The notes under the pieces were generated by a model. That model worked only from the letters and a program-made list of their open reading frames with translations. It searched no databases and was not told the origin of the DNA. A stretch of DNA of 64,000 nucleotides from Planctomycetota bacterium. GTDB taxonomy: Bacteria > Planctomycetota > UBA8742 > UBA2392. The stretch's first letter is position 1, and every line of letters begins with the position of its first letter. The translations under genes were made by a program, and so were the position numbers. The stretch is taken from positions 1,145,489 to 1,209,488 of the forward strand of contig JAOSKM010000001.1 in assembly GCA_027493625.1 (NCBI GenBank), given 5' to 3'. This document shows, piece by piece, positions 51,574-61,552 of this stretch.

Positions 51574-52680
51574 ATGAAGGTCGGAGTTCCCCGCGAGATC
51601 AAGAACCACGAGTATCGGGTTGGCATGGTGCCGGCTGGCGTCCATGCCCTGACACAGGCAGGCCACCAGGTTTACGTCGAGGTCGGCGCGGGTCTCGGCT
51701 CGGGCATCCTGGACGAAGACTTCGAGCAGGCCGGCGCCAGGCTGCTGGCCAGCGCCAAGGAAGTCTTTGACGCCGCCGACATGATCGTCAAGGTGAAAGA
51801 GCCGCAGCCCGCGGAATTCGGCCTGATCAAGAAGGACCAGATCGTCTACACCTACTTCCACTTCGCGGCCAGCCGCGAACTCACCGAGGGCATGCTCAAG
51901 ACCGGCGCGGTCTGCATCGCCTACGAAACCATGGAAGACAAGCGCGGCACACTGCCGCTGCTGACGCCCATGAGCGAAGTCGCCGGCCGCATGAGCGTGC
52001 AGGAAGGCGCCAAGTACCTCGAGCGCCCCACCGAAGGCCGCGGCATCCTGCTCGGCGGCGTGCCGGGCGTTGAGCCGGGCAAGGTGGTGATTATCGGCGG
52101 CGGCGTGGTCGGCACCAACGCGGCCAAGATGGCGGCCGGCATCGGCGCGCGGGTGACGATCCTGGACGTGAGCCTGGACCGCCTGCGCTACCTCGATGAC
52201 GTGCTGCCCGCCAACGTGGTGGAGATGTACAGCAACGCCTACAACATCCGCGAAGAGATCCGCACCGCTGACCTGGTGATCGGCGCGGTGCTGATCCCCG
52301 GCGCGAAGGCGCCGTCACTCATCCGCCGCGAAGACCTGGCCACCATGAAGCAGGGCGCGGTGATCGTGGACGTCGCCGTGGACCAGGGCGGCTGTGTGGA
52401 GACCACCAAGGCCACCACCCACAGCAACCCCACCTTCATCGTGGACGGCGTGGTGCACTACTGTGTCGCCAACATGCCGGGCGCCGTGGGCCGCACCAGC
52501 ACCTTCGCGCTCACCAACGCGACCTCGCGTTTCGCGCTGGAAATCGCGAAGCACGGCTGGAAGGAAGCTGCCAAGAAGTGGGGCGAAATCCGCACCGGCC
52601 TGAACCTCGTGGGCGGCAAAGTCACCTACAACGCGGTAGCCGAAGCTTTCGGCATGGAGTACGCGCCGCTGGAGCTGTAA
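51574..52680 (+). CDS. ald: Alanine dehydrogenase
   Basis: 368 residues from ATG 51574 ([20 protein letters not shown]), with AGGAG upstream. Converts alanine to pyruvate and ammonium with NAD. The signature [10 protein letters not shown] (Lys), [11 protein letters not shown] (His), the dinucleotide fold [20 protein letters not shown] and [13 protein letters not shown] are all present. Divergent from the lipoprotein gene upstream and followed by a clear terminator. Confidence 0.96.
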   Translation: MKVGVPREIKNHEYRVGMVPAGVHALTQAGHQVYVEVGAGLGSGILDEDFEQAGARLLASAKEVFDAADMIVKVKEPQPAEFGLIKKDQIVYTYFHFAASRELTEGMLKTGAVCIAYETMEDKRGTLPLLTPMSEVAGRMSVQEGAKYLERPTEGRGILLGGVPGVEPGKVVIIGGGVVGTNAAKMAAGIGARVTILDVSLDRLRYLDDVLPANVVEMYSNAYNIREEIRTADLVIGAVLIPGAKAPSLIRREDLATMKQGAVIVDVAVDQGGCVETTKATTHSNPTFIVDGVVHYCVANMPGAVGRTSTFALTNATSRFALEIAKHGWKEAAKKWGEIRTGLNLVGGKVTYNAVAEAFGMEYAPLEL

Positions 52681-52693
52681 ATCCTGATTGAAG

Positions 52694-52730
52694 AAAAGGA
52701 CGGTCGCCCCGGCGGCCGTCCTTTTCTGTT
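52694..52730 (+). terminator. Rho-independent terminator of ald
   Basis: AAAAGGACGG pairs with CCGTCCTTTT around a GC-rich inner stem, followed by CTGTT; it starts 14 bases after the ald stop. Confidence 0.9.
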
Positions 52731-52789
52731 GGCTCTGCATCGAACGCCTTTTCTGGTACACTGTCGACCTGTCCGTTGTGGAACTGACC

Positions 52790-53875
52790 ATGTCCGAGCT
52801 TGCACCGTGGGAGTCCGGCGAAGGCAGGAAGCCGTTCAGCCCTGAGGCGCCCACCGAGAAAGTGCCTCGTCGCAAGGCGCCCGGGCGCATTCCGGAAATC
52901 TACCAGCGCCAGACTGAAGGGTTGATCGTGCCCTCCAGCAACGTGGTGCCTCGCCCCCACCCCACGCCGCGACCCATCGAAGCACGCGGCCGCACAGCTC
53001 TGATGGTGCTTGGCGCGGCAGCGGCGGCGGGCTTGATCTGGACCGGGTTGACCTTCGTGATTTTCACGCCCGAAGCGGGCGTACTCAGGTGGGTGTATGC
53101 CGGCATCGGGCTGCTGCTTGCGGCCGCGGCCGGCATCGTGCTGCTGGCGGAGTTGCCGCGTCTCAACGCCTACCGCATGGGAAACTTCCTGCCGGCCATT
53201 CTGGTTTACGGCCGCAGCGCGCAGATCGAGAAGTTAGTGGGGCCCATGGGGATGCCGGCCGTTACCGGCAACATACACCGGGGCGGTGGGAGCGGCGTCC
53301 TGAGCAAGGTGTTCGACCGCTCAGCCCACAACACCACGCCGCCCGAGGTCGTGGCGCTGCACGTGAACCGTGGCGGACACCCGGAACTGATCGGCATCGA
53401 GTGGGATGCGGTGCGCGAGCTGCAGCGCGGTGACATCGTGTGGTACCAGACCAGGGGCGCCAGAGACCTGCTGCTGTTCCACAAGCTGATCCCCTATGCG
53501 CCCTGGGTTGACCAGGACGAGGCCACGCGCAAGGAAGTGTTCGAGGCGCTGCGTGTAGGCGAGATCGAATTCAAGGACCGCGCCGAAAAGAAGGCCATGG
53601 GGCAAACCAAGGTGTTCGGCACCGACGCCGAGGGCAAGCTGGTGGTCGGCGGTCAGCCGGCAGCGCCCGCGCAGCCGGGACGCGGAGAGGACACACGCTC
53701 GCTGGGTCTCAGCGCCCAGGGCGGCGCGCTGGGCAGCGCGGAGCAATACGACCAGGGGCTGCAAACAGGCGACACCGAAACGGGTGAGCCGCCTCTGCCT
53801 GATTTCCGTCTGAGCGACCCGAACAAGCCCCTGGGCGGATACGACTACGACCAGGGCGACGACAACAACCAGTAG
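52790..53875 (+). CDS. Membrane protein of unknown function, DUF3239-like layout
   Basis: 361 residues from ATG 52790 (MSELAPWESGEGRKPFSPEA). A disordered N-terminus, two membrane helices (ALMVLGAAAAAGLIWTGLTF; VYAGIGLLLAAAAGIVLLAE), then a beta-rich domain (MGNFLPAILVYGRSAQIEKL). The C-terminal 100 residues are low-complexity (QPAAPAQPGRGEDTRS; YDYDQGDDNNQ). The earlier in-frame ATG lies inside the ald terminator and is rejected. The gene at 53883 follows by 7 bp. Confidence 0.7.
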   Translation: MSELAPWESGEGRKPFSPEAPTEKVPRRKAPGRIPEIYQRQTEGLIVPSSNVVPRPHPTPRPIEARGRTALMVLGAAAAAGLIWTGLTFVIFTPEAGVLRWVYAGIGLLLAAAAGIVLLAELPRLNAYRMGNFLPAILVYGRSAQIEKLVGPMGMPAVTGNIHRGGGSGVLSKVFDRSAHNTTPPEVVALHVNRGGHPELIGIEWDAVRELQRGDIVWYQTRGARDLLLFHKLIPYAPWVDQDEATRKEVFEALRVGEIEFKDRAEKKAMGQTKVFGTDAEGKLVVGGQPAAPAQPGRGEDTRSLGLSAQGGALGSAEQYDQGLQTGDTETGEPPLPDFRLSDPNKPLGGYDYDQGDDNNQ

Positions 53876-53882
53876 GAGAAGC

Positions 53883-54350
53883 ATGTCCGCGGAGAGCCTG
53901 ATTGACGCGCTGGCGCCGGTACTTGAGCGCCTGCAGAAACTGGACCTGAACGATACCGGCGCGGCGAAAGAGACGCTGGACCTCGAGTTTCCGCTGCACA
54001 GCGAGTTCGGCGACACGCTGCGCGCACTCGCGAAGCAGGGCCTTGAAGAAGGCTGGCTGTGCGGCAAGGAGGCCGGGCCCAGCCGCTTCTCGCGCGTAGC
54101 CAAGCCCGAGGCCGCCAAGGGCTTCAGCATCGACGCCGTGATGCTGTGGGGCGACGGCCCCTGGCACAAACACCTGAAGGGCGAAGTCAACTGCATGCTG
54201 GCCTGGGAGGGCGAGCCCGCATTCTGTGGCTTCAAGGAAGGCTGGGCGGTGTTTGAACCCGGCAGCCAGCACATCCCCAGCGTGAAGGGCGGCAAGATGC
54301 TGATCTTCTACCTGCTGCCCGAAGGCGCAGTGGAGTGGAAGAAAGCTTAA
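53883..54350 (+). CDS. DUF4863 / 4-hydroxylaminobenzoate lyase-like cupin protein
   Basis: 155 residues. A helical N-terminus, then a cupin-like region: VMLWGDGPWHKHLKGEVNCM, GEPAFCGFKEGWAVFEPGSQ and HIPSVKGGKMLIFYLLPEGA. This pattern fits the DUF4863 family, whose characterised members are p-hydroxylaminobenzoate lyases of nitroaromatic breakdown; most members have other or unknown roles. Probably co-transcribed with the membrane protein before it. Confidence 0.7.
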   Translation: MSAESLIDALAPVLERLQKLDLNDTGAAKETLDLEFPLHSEFGDTLRALAKQGLEEGWLCGKEAGPSRFSRVAKPEAAKGFSIDAVMLWGDGPWHKHLKGEVNCMLAWEGEPAFCGFKEGWAVFEPGSQHIPSVKGGKMLIFYLLPEGAVEWKKA

Positions 54351-54506
54351 GCAGCTTCATCGGCCGGCGCATATCTGGAATGGATATGCGCCGCTGCGCG
54401 CCGACCCTCTGCTTTCACGCCTAACCTGCGCGGCAGACAGTCAGCGGCCACCCTCCGGTTCAAACACGAAGCAACCAATCCGGATCGAGCGTCTCCTGAA
54501 CTGCAT

Positions 54507-54592
54507 CACGCGAAGGCGCGAAGTTTACGCGAAGCGTGCGAAGAGTGGCTTGAAGTTGGGTCCTTCTTCGCGAACTTTGCGTCTTCGCGTGG
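54507..54592. repeat. Empty inverted repeat of CGCGAAG units
   Basis: The left arm CACGCGAAGGCGCGAAGTTT with ACGCGAAGCGTGCGAAGA (54507-54544) and the right arm CTTCTTCGCGAACTTTGCGT with CTTCGCGTGG (54563-54592). Same unit as the ends of the GxxExxY cassette, but only about 18 bases between the arms. The remainder of the gap 54351-54609 shows no gene. Confidence 0.7.
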
Positions 54593-54609
54593 CGCAGTTG
54601 GTATGAGTG

Positions 54610-54966
54610 CTACTCAAGTAAAAGATTGGCGCACCTTGCCAGCTCGGCCAGGATCTCTTCCTTCTGTTTGAAGGTCGGCAGGCCGTCCACCTGCAGGCGG
54701 TTCTGCAGCTTGCGCAGCTTGCGGATCGCAGTGTCCAGCTCCGGCCGCTGGCTTACGCGCGAGAAGTTGCGACGGCCGCACTCGAGCCAGAAGACCTTGC
54801 CTTCGACGTGCTCGATCGCGCGGTCCACCACCCACAGCCAGAAGCGCTGCTGGTTCCACTCGGCGATTGCCGCGCTGCTGTGCCCCTGTCCCATGCGCTT
54901 GACGACATCCTGCCGGTAGGCCTCGGCGGCTTCGTATGCTGCGCGGTACAGCGAGTGCGTCTGCAT
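54610..54966 (-). CDS. Small helical protein of unknown function
   Basis: 118 residues from ATG 54966 (MQTHSLYRAAYEAAEAYRQD). Almost wholly alpha-helical with many aromatic residues (EWNQQRFWLWVVDRAIEHVE). No family recognised. An upstream frame to 55131 would run into the dnaA upstream region without a ribosome site. Divergent from dnaA. Confidence 0.5.
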   Translation of the reverse strand: MQTHSLYRAAYEAAEAYRQDVVKRMGQGHSSAAIAEWNQQRFWLWVVDRAIEHVEGKVFWLECGRRNFSRVSQRPELDTAIRKLRKLQNRLQVDGLPTFKQKEEILAELARCANLLLE

Positions 54967-55312
54967 GCGCGCACTTTGCGAAAAACGCCGTGGGCCGCCA
55001 GTGGCAACGGCAACGTGGAAGAATGTGGGAAAGTGTCCGCAGACTCGTGGAAAGTCGCGAGTGTCAAGAAAAATACACGCGCGGCATGCAGCGCACGACA
55101 ACTGGTGTGCGATGCCGACAGTCGCCCGCAAAGCCGCATTTTCCGCAGGTTTGCGGCGATTGCCAATGGGGATTTGACGGGGCGTTTCCGGGTTGCTACT
55201 TTCGCCGATCCACCGGAAGGAAACTGCAAAAAAGGTCGGGGGCTACTGTTCATCAACGTGTCAAATCGCGCTTGATGCGGGGACTCATCCCAAAATCAGG
55301 TGGAGAGGTTGC
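54967..55312. other. dnaA upstream region with DnaA-box-like motifs
   Basis: 346 bp without a gene. TGTGGGAAA (55024-55032), TCGTGGAAA (55045-55053) and TTTTCCGCA (55139-55147) each differ by one or two bases from the TTTTCCACA-type DnaA box. No AT-rich unwinding stretch is obvious, so an origin is only possible. Confidence 0.3.
55174..55202 (+). promoter_or_regulatory. Candidate promoter of dnaA
   Basis: TTGACG (55174-55179), 17-bp spacer, TACTTT (55197-55202), about 110 bp before the dnaA GTG. Close to the sigma-70 consensus. Confidence 0.55.
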
Positions 55313-56719
55313 GTGACCGAACTACTCGCCAAAGAAAACTGGAACAAGGTCCTCACGGACCTGCAGGAGCACGTTGGCGAGGAAGTTTTCAACCTCTGGC
55401 TGCGTAACACCCTGATCGTGCGCCTCGAGCCCGAGCTGATCGAGGTCGGCGTACCCAACCTCGTGGTCAGCGACTGGCTCAAGAGCCAGTTCACCGGCGA
55501 GATCCTCGACAGCGTAAACCGCGTGGTCGGCTTCCGTCCCGGCGACATCAAGTACAGCGTCAACGGCCACCTGTTCCGCCAGTTGCGCAAGCAGGAAGAG
55601 ACCGCGCGCCGCGCCGCCGGCGAGCCCAGCCCCACTTCGCGCGAGCGCGCCAAGGCCGAGCCCGCGCCGAAGCAGATCTTCAACCTGAACGAGCGCTACA
55701 CGCTCGATCGCGTGATCGTCGGCCCCAACAACCAGCTCGCCTTCAACTGCGCCTGGGAAGTCGCGCGCAAGCCGGGCGAAAGCTTCAACCCGCTGTTCAT
55801 CTTCGGGCGCACCGGCGTGGGCAAGTCCCACATGCTGCAGGGCATCGCGCGCGAGGTGCTTGAGCGCTTCCCCAGCAAGGAAACGCTGTACATCCCGGCC
55901 GAGTACTTCGTGAACCAGTACGTACAGTCGCTGCAGCGTCGCGACGTGGAGCCCTTCCGCCAGCGCTTCCGCAACCTCGACATGCTGATCATCGACGATC
56001 TGCACTTCCTGTCGGGCAAGGACGCCAGCCAGCAGGAACTGCTGCACACCCTGAACGCCCTTGAGCAGGCGGGCAAGCAGGTGGTGCTCGCGAGCGACCA
56101 GCACCCGCGCGACCTGGAAGAGTTCATGGAGCAGCTGACCACCCGCTTCATGCAGGGCATGATCGCGGAAATCGAGCTGCCGCCGCGCAACACGCGGCTC
56201 GCGATCATCAAGAGCAAGCTGGAGGGCCACCGCCAGCTTTTCCCGCAGCCGGTGATCGAGTTCCTGGCTGAGAAGCTCGAGTGCAACGTGCGAGAGCTGG
56301 AGGGCTACGTCACGCGGCTGGTCGCGCTGGCCGGCCTGACCGGCGAGAAGGTCACCCTGCAACTGGCTGAGCAGGCGCTGCAGGATTTCCTCAGCAGCCG
56401 CAGCCGCATGGTGGACCTGACCGACATCGAGAACGTGGTGATCGCGCACTACGGCGTCACCAGCGCGCAGCTGCACAGCCGCCTGCGCAAGCGCCCCGTG
56501 GCGCTGGCGCGGCAGGTCTGCATGTTCCTGGCACGGCGCCTGACCAGCTACAGCCTCAAGGAGATCGGGCGTTTCTTCGGCGGCAAGAACCACACCACCG
56601 TGGTGTTTGCCGTGCAGGCGATCGAGGAAAAGATCAAGAAGTCCGCGGCGCTCAACGACGAGGTCGAACACCTGCGCCGCACACTGATGGGCGATTCCTC
56701 CGCCGCTCGCCTGCGCTAG
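55313..56719 (+). CDS. dnaA: Chromosomal replication initiator protein DnaA
   Basis: 468 residues from GTG 55313, with GGTGGAGAGG upstream (VTELLAKENWNKVLTDLQEH). Domain I at residues 1-90, a short linker, the AAA+ domain with Walker A GRTGVGKSHML near 170 and Walker B LIIDDLHFLSG, and domain IV with the DNA-binding signature GGKNHTTVVFA near the end. It has no dnaN after it; instead a terminator and then the aro fusion. That is unlike the usual dnaA-dnaN arrangement. Confidence 0.95.
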   Translation: MTELLAKENWNKVLTDLQEHVGEEVFNLWLRNTLIVRLEPELIEVGVPNLVVSDWLKSQFTGEILDSVNRVVGFRPGDIKYSVNGHLFRQLRKQEETARRAAGEPSPTSRERAKAEPAPKQIFNLNERYTLDRVIVGPNNQLAFNCAWEVARKPGESFNPLFIFGRTGVGKSHMLQGIAREVLERFPSKETLYIPAEYFVNQYVQSLQRRDVEPFRQRFRNLDMLIIDDLHFLSGKDASQQELLHTLNALEQAGKQVVLASDQHPRDLEEFMEQLTTRFMQGMIAEIELPPRNTRLAIIKSKLEGHRQLFPQPVIEFLAEKLECNVRELEGYVTRLVALAGLTGEKVTLQLAEQALQDFLSSRSRMVDLTDIENVVIAHYGVTSAQLHSRLRKRPVALARQVCMFLARRLTSYSLKEIGRFFGGKNHTTVVFAVQAIEEKIKKSAALNDEVEHLRRTLMGDSSAARLR

Positions 56720-56749
56720 CAATCTCGCTTTACGCCGCTAGAATTCCCG

Positions 56750-56776
56750 CTCGCCGCTTTGCGGCGAGTGCTTTTT
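56750..56776 (+). terminator. Rho-independent terminator of dnaA
   Basis: CTCGCCGC-TTT-GCGGCGAG stem-loop followed by TGCTTTTT, 31 bases after the dnaA stop. Confidence 0.85.
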
Positions 56777-56803
56777 CGCCGTGGGGGCGCCTGGAGTCGC
56801 AAC

Positions 56804-58816
56804 GTGCCGAAGTATCATCCCCTCGTCGTCGGCGTCGCGCCCTTTTCGCACGACAGCCTGCGCCCGCAGACCATTCCCGAGTACCCGGTTCGCACGGCCG
56901 TCGAGTTGCGCCTCGACATCGGCGCCGGCTGGCACACGGTGCTGGATGACCAGACGGCGCTGATCGACCACATCGCGTGGCTGACGGACGACATCAACGA
57001 CACCTGCCCCTCGCCGCTGGTGATCGGCACCTGCCGCCGCAGGCAGGACGGCGGCGAATTCAACGGGGACGAGAAGCAGCGCCTGCAGGTGCTGAAGCTG
57101 CTGGGCCAGCTGTGCGACTTCGTGGACGTCGAACACGGCGTGAAGGCCGACGTCCCCGCCGCCAAGACCATCCGCAGCTACCACGACTTCAAGGGCATGC
57201 CCGATTTCGAGGCCGTCGCCGACCGGCTCGCGCTTGAGGGCGGCGCGATCTACAAGATCGTCGGCACCGCGGGCTGCCTGAAAGACAACCTGGCCGTGCG
57301 CGACTTCCTGAAGGAACGCCTCGACGCCGCGGCCTTCCTGATGGGCGAGTACGGCGTGCCGTCGCGCATCCTGGCGCTGTACTGGGGCAGCCGGCTGACC
57401 TACGCCTCGCTGGGCGTGGGCGCCATCGCTCCCGGCATGATCGATTTCCAGCGCCTGGTGAACCTCTACCGCGCGCCCGAGATCGACGACGAGTACGAGC
57501 TGTTCGGCATCACCGGCGAGCACGTGGGCCACAGCCTCAGCCCGGCCATGCACAACTTCGCGCTCAAGACCGCGCGCCAGAAACGCGTCTACCTGCCGCT
57601 GGCGGCCACTGACGTGCAGGATTTCGTCGAGTTCGCCCGCGCCGTCGACCTGGTCGGCGCCAGCGTGACGGTGCCGTTCAAAGAAGCCATCGTGCCGCGC
57701 TGCGCCAAGCTGGACGAAGCCGCGGAAGCAACCGGCGCCGTGAACACCATGGTCAAGCTGCAGACGTCCGGCTACCGCGGCCGCAACACCGACGTGCAGG
57801 GGTTCGCCGACGAGCTGAAAACGTGCTTCACGCACCCGCTGTTCGGGCGCACGGCGCTGGTGCTGGGCGCGGGCGGCGGCGCGCGCTCCGTGGTGTACGG
57901 GCTGCGCAAAGAAGGCGTGGCGGTGCACGTCTGGTCGCGCAGGCCCGAGCAGGCCGAGAAGCTGTGCGAGGCGCTGGGCGGCGTCGTGGTGAGAGCGCCC
58001 CAAGAGGTGACGGCGCGGGTCGACCTGCTGGTGAACACCACTCCATGCGGCATGGAAGGCGAGCACGAGGGCGAGATCCCGCTGCCCTGGCAGCAGCTGA
58101 AGCCGGTGCTGGCCCACGACGCACTGGTGTTCGACCTGGTCTATGAACCCGAAGAAACCCCGCTGCTGCAGGCGGCGGCCAAAGACGGCCTGCGCGGCGT
58201 GAACGGACTGGGCATGCTGCGCCGGCAGGCCGCGCTGCAGGCGAAGATCTTCGGCTACTCGATGGCCTTTGAAGTGGAAGAGCCGCCCCGCCGCACCGAG
58301 CACGTCTGGCTGGTCGGTTACCGGGGCGCGGGCAAGTCGTCCCTGGCGCGCGAGCTGGCCATCAAGCTGCGTCGCAGGGCAGTGGACACCGACGCGCAGA
58401 TCGAGTTGCAGGCCGCAACATCGATTCGCAAGCTGTTCGCGGAGCAGGGTGAACCCGCCTTCCGCAAACTGGAAGCCGAGGCCGTTGCCAAGGCCGCCGC
58501 AGGCAAGCCCGATACCGTGATCGCGGCGGGCGGCGGTGCGGTAGAGTCGGAAGAGAACATCAAGGCCATGCGCGCCAGCGGGCTGGTGATTTTCCTGGAC
58601 GCCCCCGAAGAGCTGCTGATCAAGCGGCTCAGCAGCGACGAGGACCGCCCCTCGCTGACCGGCAAGCCGGTGGCAGAGGAAGTGCGAGAAGTGCTTGAGC
58701 GCCGGCTTCCCCTTTACCGTCGCGCCGCGCACCTGGTGGTTACGGTGCGCGACAAGAGCCCGCGGGAGCTGGCTGGCGAAATTGCCGACAAGCTGGCACA
58801 GTTTCGCGCTGGATGA
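56804..58816 (+). CDS. Trifunctional 3-dehydroquinate dehydratase / shikimate dehydrogenase / shikimate kinase
   Basis: 670 residues from GTG 56804, with GGAG 8 bases upstream ([14 protein letters not shown]). Residues 1-225 are a type I dehydroquinase: ELRLDI at the start, the His in RSYHDF near 127 and the Schiff-base Lys in GAIYKIVGT near 151. Residues 232-490 are shikimate dehydrogenase: [18 protein letters not shown] and NTDVQGF, then the NADP fold [15 protein letters not shown]. Residues 500-668 are shikimate kinase: the P-loop [16 protein letters not shown] and later IAAGGGAV. Three successive steps of the shikimate pathway in one chain, in order D-E-K. The prepilin peptidase overlaps the end by 4 bp. 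Confidence 0.92.
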   Translation: MPKYHPLVVGVAPFSHDSLRPQTIPEYPVRTAVELRLDIGAGWHTVLDDQTALIDHIAWLTDDINDTCPSPLVIGTCRRRQDGGEFNGDEKQRLQVLKLLGQLCDFVDVEHGVKADVPAAKTIRSYHDFKGMPDFEAVADRLALEGGAIYKIVGTAGCLKDNLAVRDFLKERLDAAAFLMGEYGVPSRILALYWGSRLTYASLGVGAIAPGMIDFQRLVNLYRAPEIDDEYELFGITGEHVGHSLSPAMHNFALKTARQKRVYLPLAATDVQDFVEFARAVDLVGASVTVPFKEAIVPRCAKLDEAAEATGAVNTMVKLQTSGYRGRNTDVQGFADELKTCFTHPLFGRTALVLGAGGGARSVVYGLRKEGVAVHVWSRRPEQAEKLCEALGGVVVRAPQEVTARVDLLVNTTPCGMEGEHEGEIPLPWQQLKPVLAHDALVFDLVYEPEETPLLQAAAKDGLRGVNGLGMLRRQAALQAKIFGYSMAFEVEEPPRRTEHVWLVGYRGAGKSSLARELAIKLRRRAVDTDAQIELQAATSIRKLFAEQGEPAFRKLEAEAVAKAAAGKPDTVIAAGGGAVESEENIKAMRASGLVIFLDAPEELLIKRLSSDEDRPSLTGKPVAEEVREVLERRLPLYRRAAHLVVTVRDKSPRELAGEIADKLAQFRAG

Positions 58817-59802
58817 ACGAGCTCTTCGAAATCATAGGCAAGATGCCACCCTGGTTCTGGCTGGTGTGGTTCTTCATGGTCGGCTCGTTCGTGGGCAGTT
58901 TCCTGAACGTGGTGGTCTACCGCCTGCCGCGCAACTGCCTGTCCATCAACAAGCCCAAACGCAGCTTCTGCCCCAGCTGCAAGACCCAGCTCAAGTGGAA
59001 CGACAACCTGCCGATTGTCGGCTGGCTGCTGCTGCGCGGCAGGTGCCGCTACTGCGGGGCGAAGTACGGCATCCGCTACCCGGCGGTCGAGCTGCTGACC
59101 GCCGTGCTGTTCGTTTTCGCCGCCTGGCGCGTGCTCTACTCCGAGGGCAACCTGGCCGGCGAGTGGTCGGCCTGGCTGACGCTGCTGCACATCCTGTGCA
59201 TCATCGGCGTGCTGCTGCCCTGGGCGCTGATCGACCTGGACCTCACCTACATCCCCGACAAGCTGACGTTCGGGCCGCTGCTGGTTTTTGTGCCGTTCGC
59301 CGCCCATGCCGACGCGCTGCAGTTCGGCCTGACGCGCAGCGCACAGTCTTTTGACCTGACCGACGTCTCGGCTGCGGTACCGGCGAACCAGCAGTACACT
59401 CACCTGTGGTTCGACTTCACGCCGGTCTGGCTGAACAGCATGATCAGCGCAGTCCTGACGGGCCTTGCGGCGGCACTGGCACTGTGGTTGATCGGCAAGG
59501 CCGCGAACGTGATCTTCGCCAAGCGCGCGCAGCAGATCGGAGGCGAGTCCATGGGCCTCGCCGACGTTAAGCTGATGGTGCTGCTGGGCGTGATGCTGGG
59601 CTGGCCGAAGCTGCTGGCGGCGTTCTTTGTGGCGATCTTCGTGGGTGCAGTCATCGGCTCGGCGCAGTTGCTGCTCAAGAAGGGCCACGGTACGCCCTTC
59701 GGGCCGTACCTGACGCTGGGTGCGCTGGTGGCCGCGCTGGGATCAAACTGGCTTTCCGGGCTGTACCACTGGTACATGAAATTCCTGCAGGGGCTGGCAT
59801 GA
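58813..59802 (+). CDS. pilD: Prepilin peptidase (type IV leader peptidase)
   Basis: 329 residues. [19 protein letters not shown] start, two CxxC zinc pairs ([18 protein letters not shown]) of the methylase domain, and about eight membrane helices. The catalytic aspartates are in [11 protein letters not shown] and [15 protein letters not shown]; the usual GxGD is here GLAD, with the Asp kept. It cleaves and methylates type IV pilin-like leaders. Overlaps the aro fusion (ATGA) and the aminotransferase (4 bp). Confidence 0.92.
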   Translation: MNELFEIIGKMPPWFWLVWFFMVGSFVGSFLNVVVYRLPRNCLSINKPKRSFCPSCKTQLKWNDNLPIVGWLLLRGRCRYCGAKYGIRYPAVELLTAVLFVFAAWRVLYSEGNLAGEWSAWLTLLHILCIIGVLLPWALIDLDLTYIPDKLTFGPLLVFVPFAAHADALQFGLTRSAQSFDLTDVSAAVPANQQYTHLWFDFTPVWLNSMISAVLTGLAAALALWLIGKAANVIFAKRAQQIGGESMGLADVKLMVLLGVMLGWPKLLAAFFVAIFVGAVIGSAQLLLKKGHGTPFGPYLTLGALVAALGSNWLSGLYHWYMKFLQGLA

Positions 59803-60671
59803 AAGACTACGTTTTCAGCATCAACGGCAAGTTCGTGGACGAGGGAGACGCCAAGGTCAGCGTGCTCGACCACGGCTTCCTGTTCGGGGACAGCATCTAT
59901 GAAGTCGTGCGCACCGTGAACGGCAAGCTGTTCGCCGCAGACCGCCACCTGAAGCGCCTGCACAAGAGCGCCCAGGCCCTGGACATGCCGCTGCAGCGCG
60001 ACGACGACTGGTTCATCAAGCACTGGCGCGCCATGCACAAGCGCCGCGGCGGCGGCGAAAGCTACCTGCGCATCATCGTTACGCGCGGCGTGGGGCCCCT
60101 CAGCCTCGACTACAGCAAGTGCGATAAACAGAACGTGATCGGCATCGCCAAGCCCCTCAACGTGTGGCCCGACGAGGACTACGCTCACGGCTGCAAGGTC
60201 GTGCTGGCCCACGTGCGCCGCAACCCCAAGCAGGCCACCGACCCGGCCATTAAGTCCGGCAACTACCTCAACAACGTGCTCGCCCTGAAAGAAGCCCGTG
60301 AGCACCAGGGCGCCGAGGCCGTGATGCTGAACGTGGAAGGCCACGTCACCGAGGCCACCACCAGCAACATCTTCATGGTAAAGGACGGCGTGGTGAAAAC
60401 CCCCGCGCGCAAGGAAGGCCTGCTGGAGGGCGTGACGCGCGGCTTCATCATTGAGGTGTGCAGGCAGCTCGGCATCCGCTGCGAGGAAACGATCTTCACC
60501 GGCGACGACCTGCTGAACGCCGATGAAGTCTTCATCACCGGCACCACCCGCGACGTGATGCCCGTCGGACACATCGGGCGCCACAAGATCAAGCGCACGC
60601 CCGGCTCAATCACCATCCGCATCGCCAACGCCTACCACGAAGTGCTGCACGACCCCAAGAACCACCAGTGA
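59799..60671 (+). CDS. Class IV aminotransferase (branched-chain or D-amino-acid type)
   Basis: 290 residues. PLP fold-type IV enzyme. SVLDHGFLFGDSIYEVVRT at the start; the PLP lysine is in DPAIKSGNYLNNVLALKEA; EGHVTEATTSNIFMV and EVFITGTTRDVMPVGHI are typical. Members include branched-chain aminotransferase, D-alanine aminotransferase and aminodeoxychorismate lyase. It is coupled by 4-bp overlap to genes for aromatic precursors and pilin processing, so the substrate is open. Confidence 0.88.
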   Translation: MKDYVFSINGKFVDEGDAKVSVLDHGFLFGDSIYEVVRTVNGKLFAADRHLKRLHKSAQALDMPLQRDDDWFIKHWRAMHKRRGGGESYLRIIVTRGVGPLSLDYSKCDKQNVIGIAKPLNVWPDEDYAHGCKVVLAHVRRNPKQATDPAIKSGNYLNNVLALKEAREHQGAEAVMLNVEGHVTEATTSNIFMVKDGVVKTPARKEGLLEGVTRGFIIEVCRQLGIRCEETIFTGDDLLNADEVFITGTTRDVMPVGHIGRHKIKRTPGSITIRIANAYHEVLHDPKNHQ

Positions 60672-61552
60672 TGCCACAGCGCAGGCTGCTCGTGATCGCC
60701 AACCCGATTTCAGGCCGCGGCAACGCGCGTCGGCTGCTGCCGCACTTTGACAGGCTGGCACAGGCGGCCGACATCACGGTCGAGGTCAAGCTGACGGAAC
60801 GCGCCGGCCACGGTCGCGAGCTGGCCTCGCAGGCCGCCGCGCAGGGCTTCGACGCCGTGGCCGCTGTGGGCGGCGACGGCACCATCAACGAGATCATCAA
60901 CGGGCTGGGCCCCCACGGCCTGCCCCTGATGCTGATCCCGCAGGGCACCGGCAACGTGCTGGGCAAAGAGCTGCGCGCCTCGCGCAAGGTGATGGATTAC
61001 CTGACGGCCGTGCGCGAGTGGCGCCTCGGCACGCGCGACCTGGGGCGGCTGTCCAACGGGCGGCTGTTCAGTTGTTTCGTGGGCGCGGGCTTTGACGGCC
61101 AGTGCACGCGCGCATTGGCCGAGCGCAAAGGCGCGATCCACATGGCGCAGTACGTGCCGATCATGTGGAAGGCGATCAAGCACTCGGACTTCAACACGCT
61201 GAAGGTGACCGGCGCGGAACACTGCGAAGTCGACGTCAGCTACGCGCTGGTTGCGATCACGCCCGAGTACGGCGGGCCGATGTGGCTGACGGCCAAGGCC
61301 AAGCCGGACGACGGCCGTTTCGACGTGCTGACCGTGCACCAGCGCATTACGCCGCTTTCGCTGATCAAGCTGGTCAGCTTCGCGATGCTGAAGCGCATGG
61401 GCAGCGCCGGCAGCACCCGATTTTTCCGCACTGACAGGGTGAAGGTCGAGTCCGAAGAAGAAGTCCCCATCCAGGTGGACGGGGACTTCGCGGGGTTCCT
61501 GCCGATCGAGGCCGAGGTGCTGCCCGGGGCGCTCAGCTACTTCAAGCGCTGA
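60671..61552 (+). CDS. Diacylglycerol kinase-family lipid kinase
   Basis: 293 residues from ATG 60671 (or GTG 60668). The N-terminal pattern RLLVIANPISGRGNARRLLP and the nucleotide motif AVGGDGTINEIINGLG, then LPLMLIPQGTGNVLGKELRA, are those of the DgkB/YegS/LCB5 family. It phosphorylates a lipid such as diacylglycerol. Overlaps the aminotransferase stop by one base. Confidence 0.9.
   Translation: MPQRRLLVIANPISGRGNARRLLPHFDRLAQAADITVEVKLTERAGHGRELASQAAAQGFDAVAAVGGDGTINEIINGLGPHGLPLMLIPQGTGNVLGKELRASRKVMDYLTAVREWRLGTRDLGRLSNGRLFSCFVGAGFDGQCTRALAERKGAIHMAQYVPIMWKAIKHSDFNTLKVTGAEHCEVDVSYALVAITPEYGGPMWLTAKAKPDDGRFDVLTVHQRITPLSLIKLVSFAMLKRMGSAGSTRFFRTDRVKVESEEEVPIQVDGDFAGFLPIEAEVLPGALSYFKR

Noticed and set aside
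56738..58732. 664-codon open frame on the minus strand opposite the aro fusion
   Set aside because: Antisense shadow; the plus strand shows all catalytic motifs of three shikimate enzymes.
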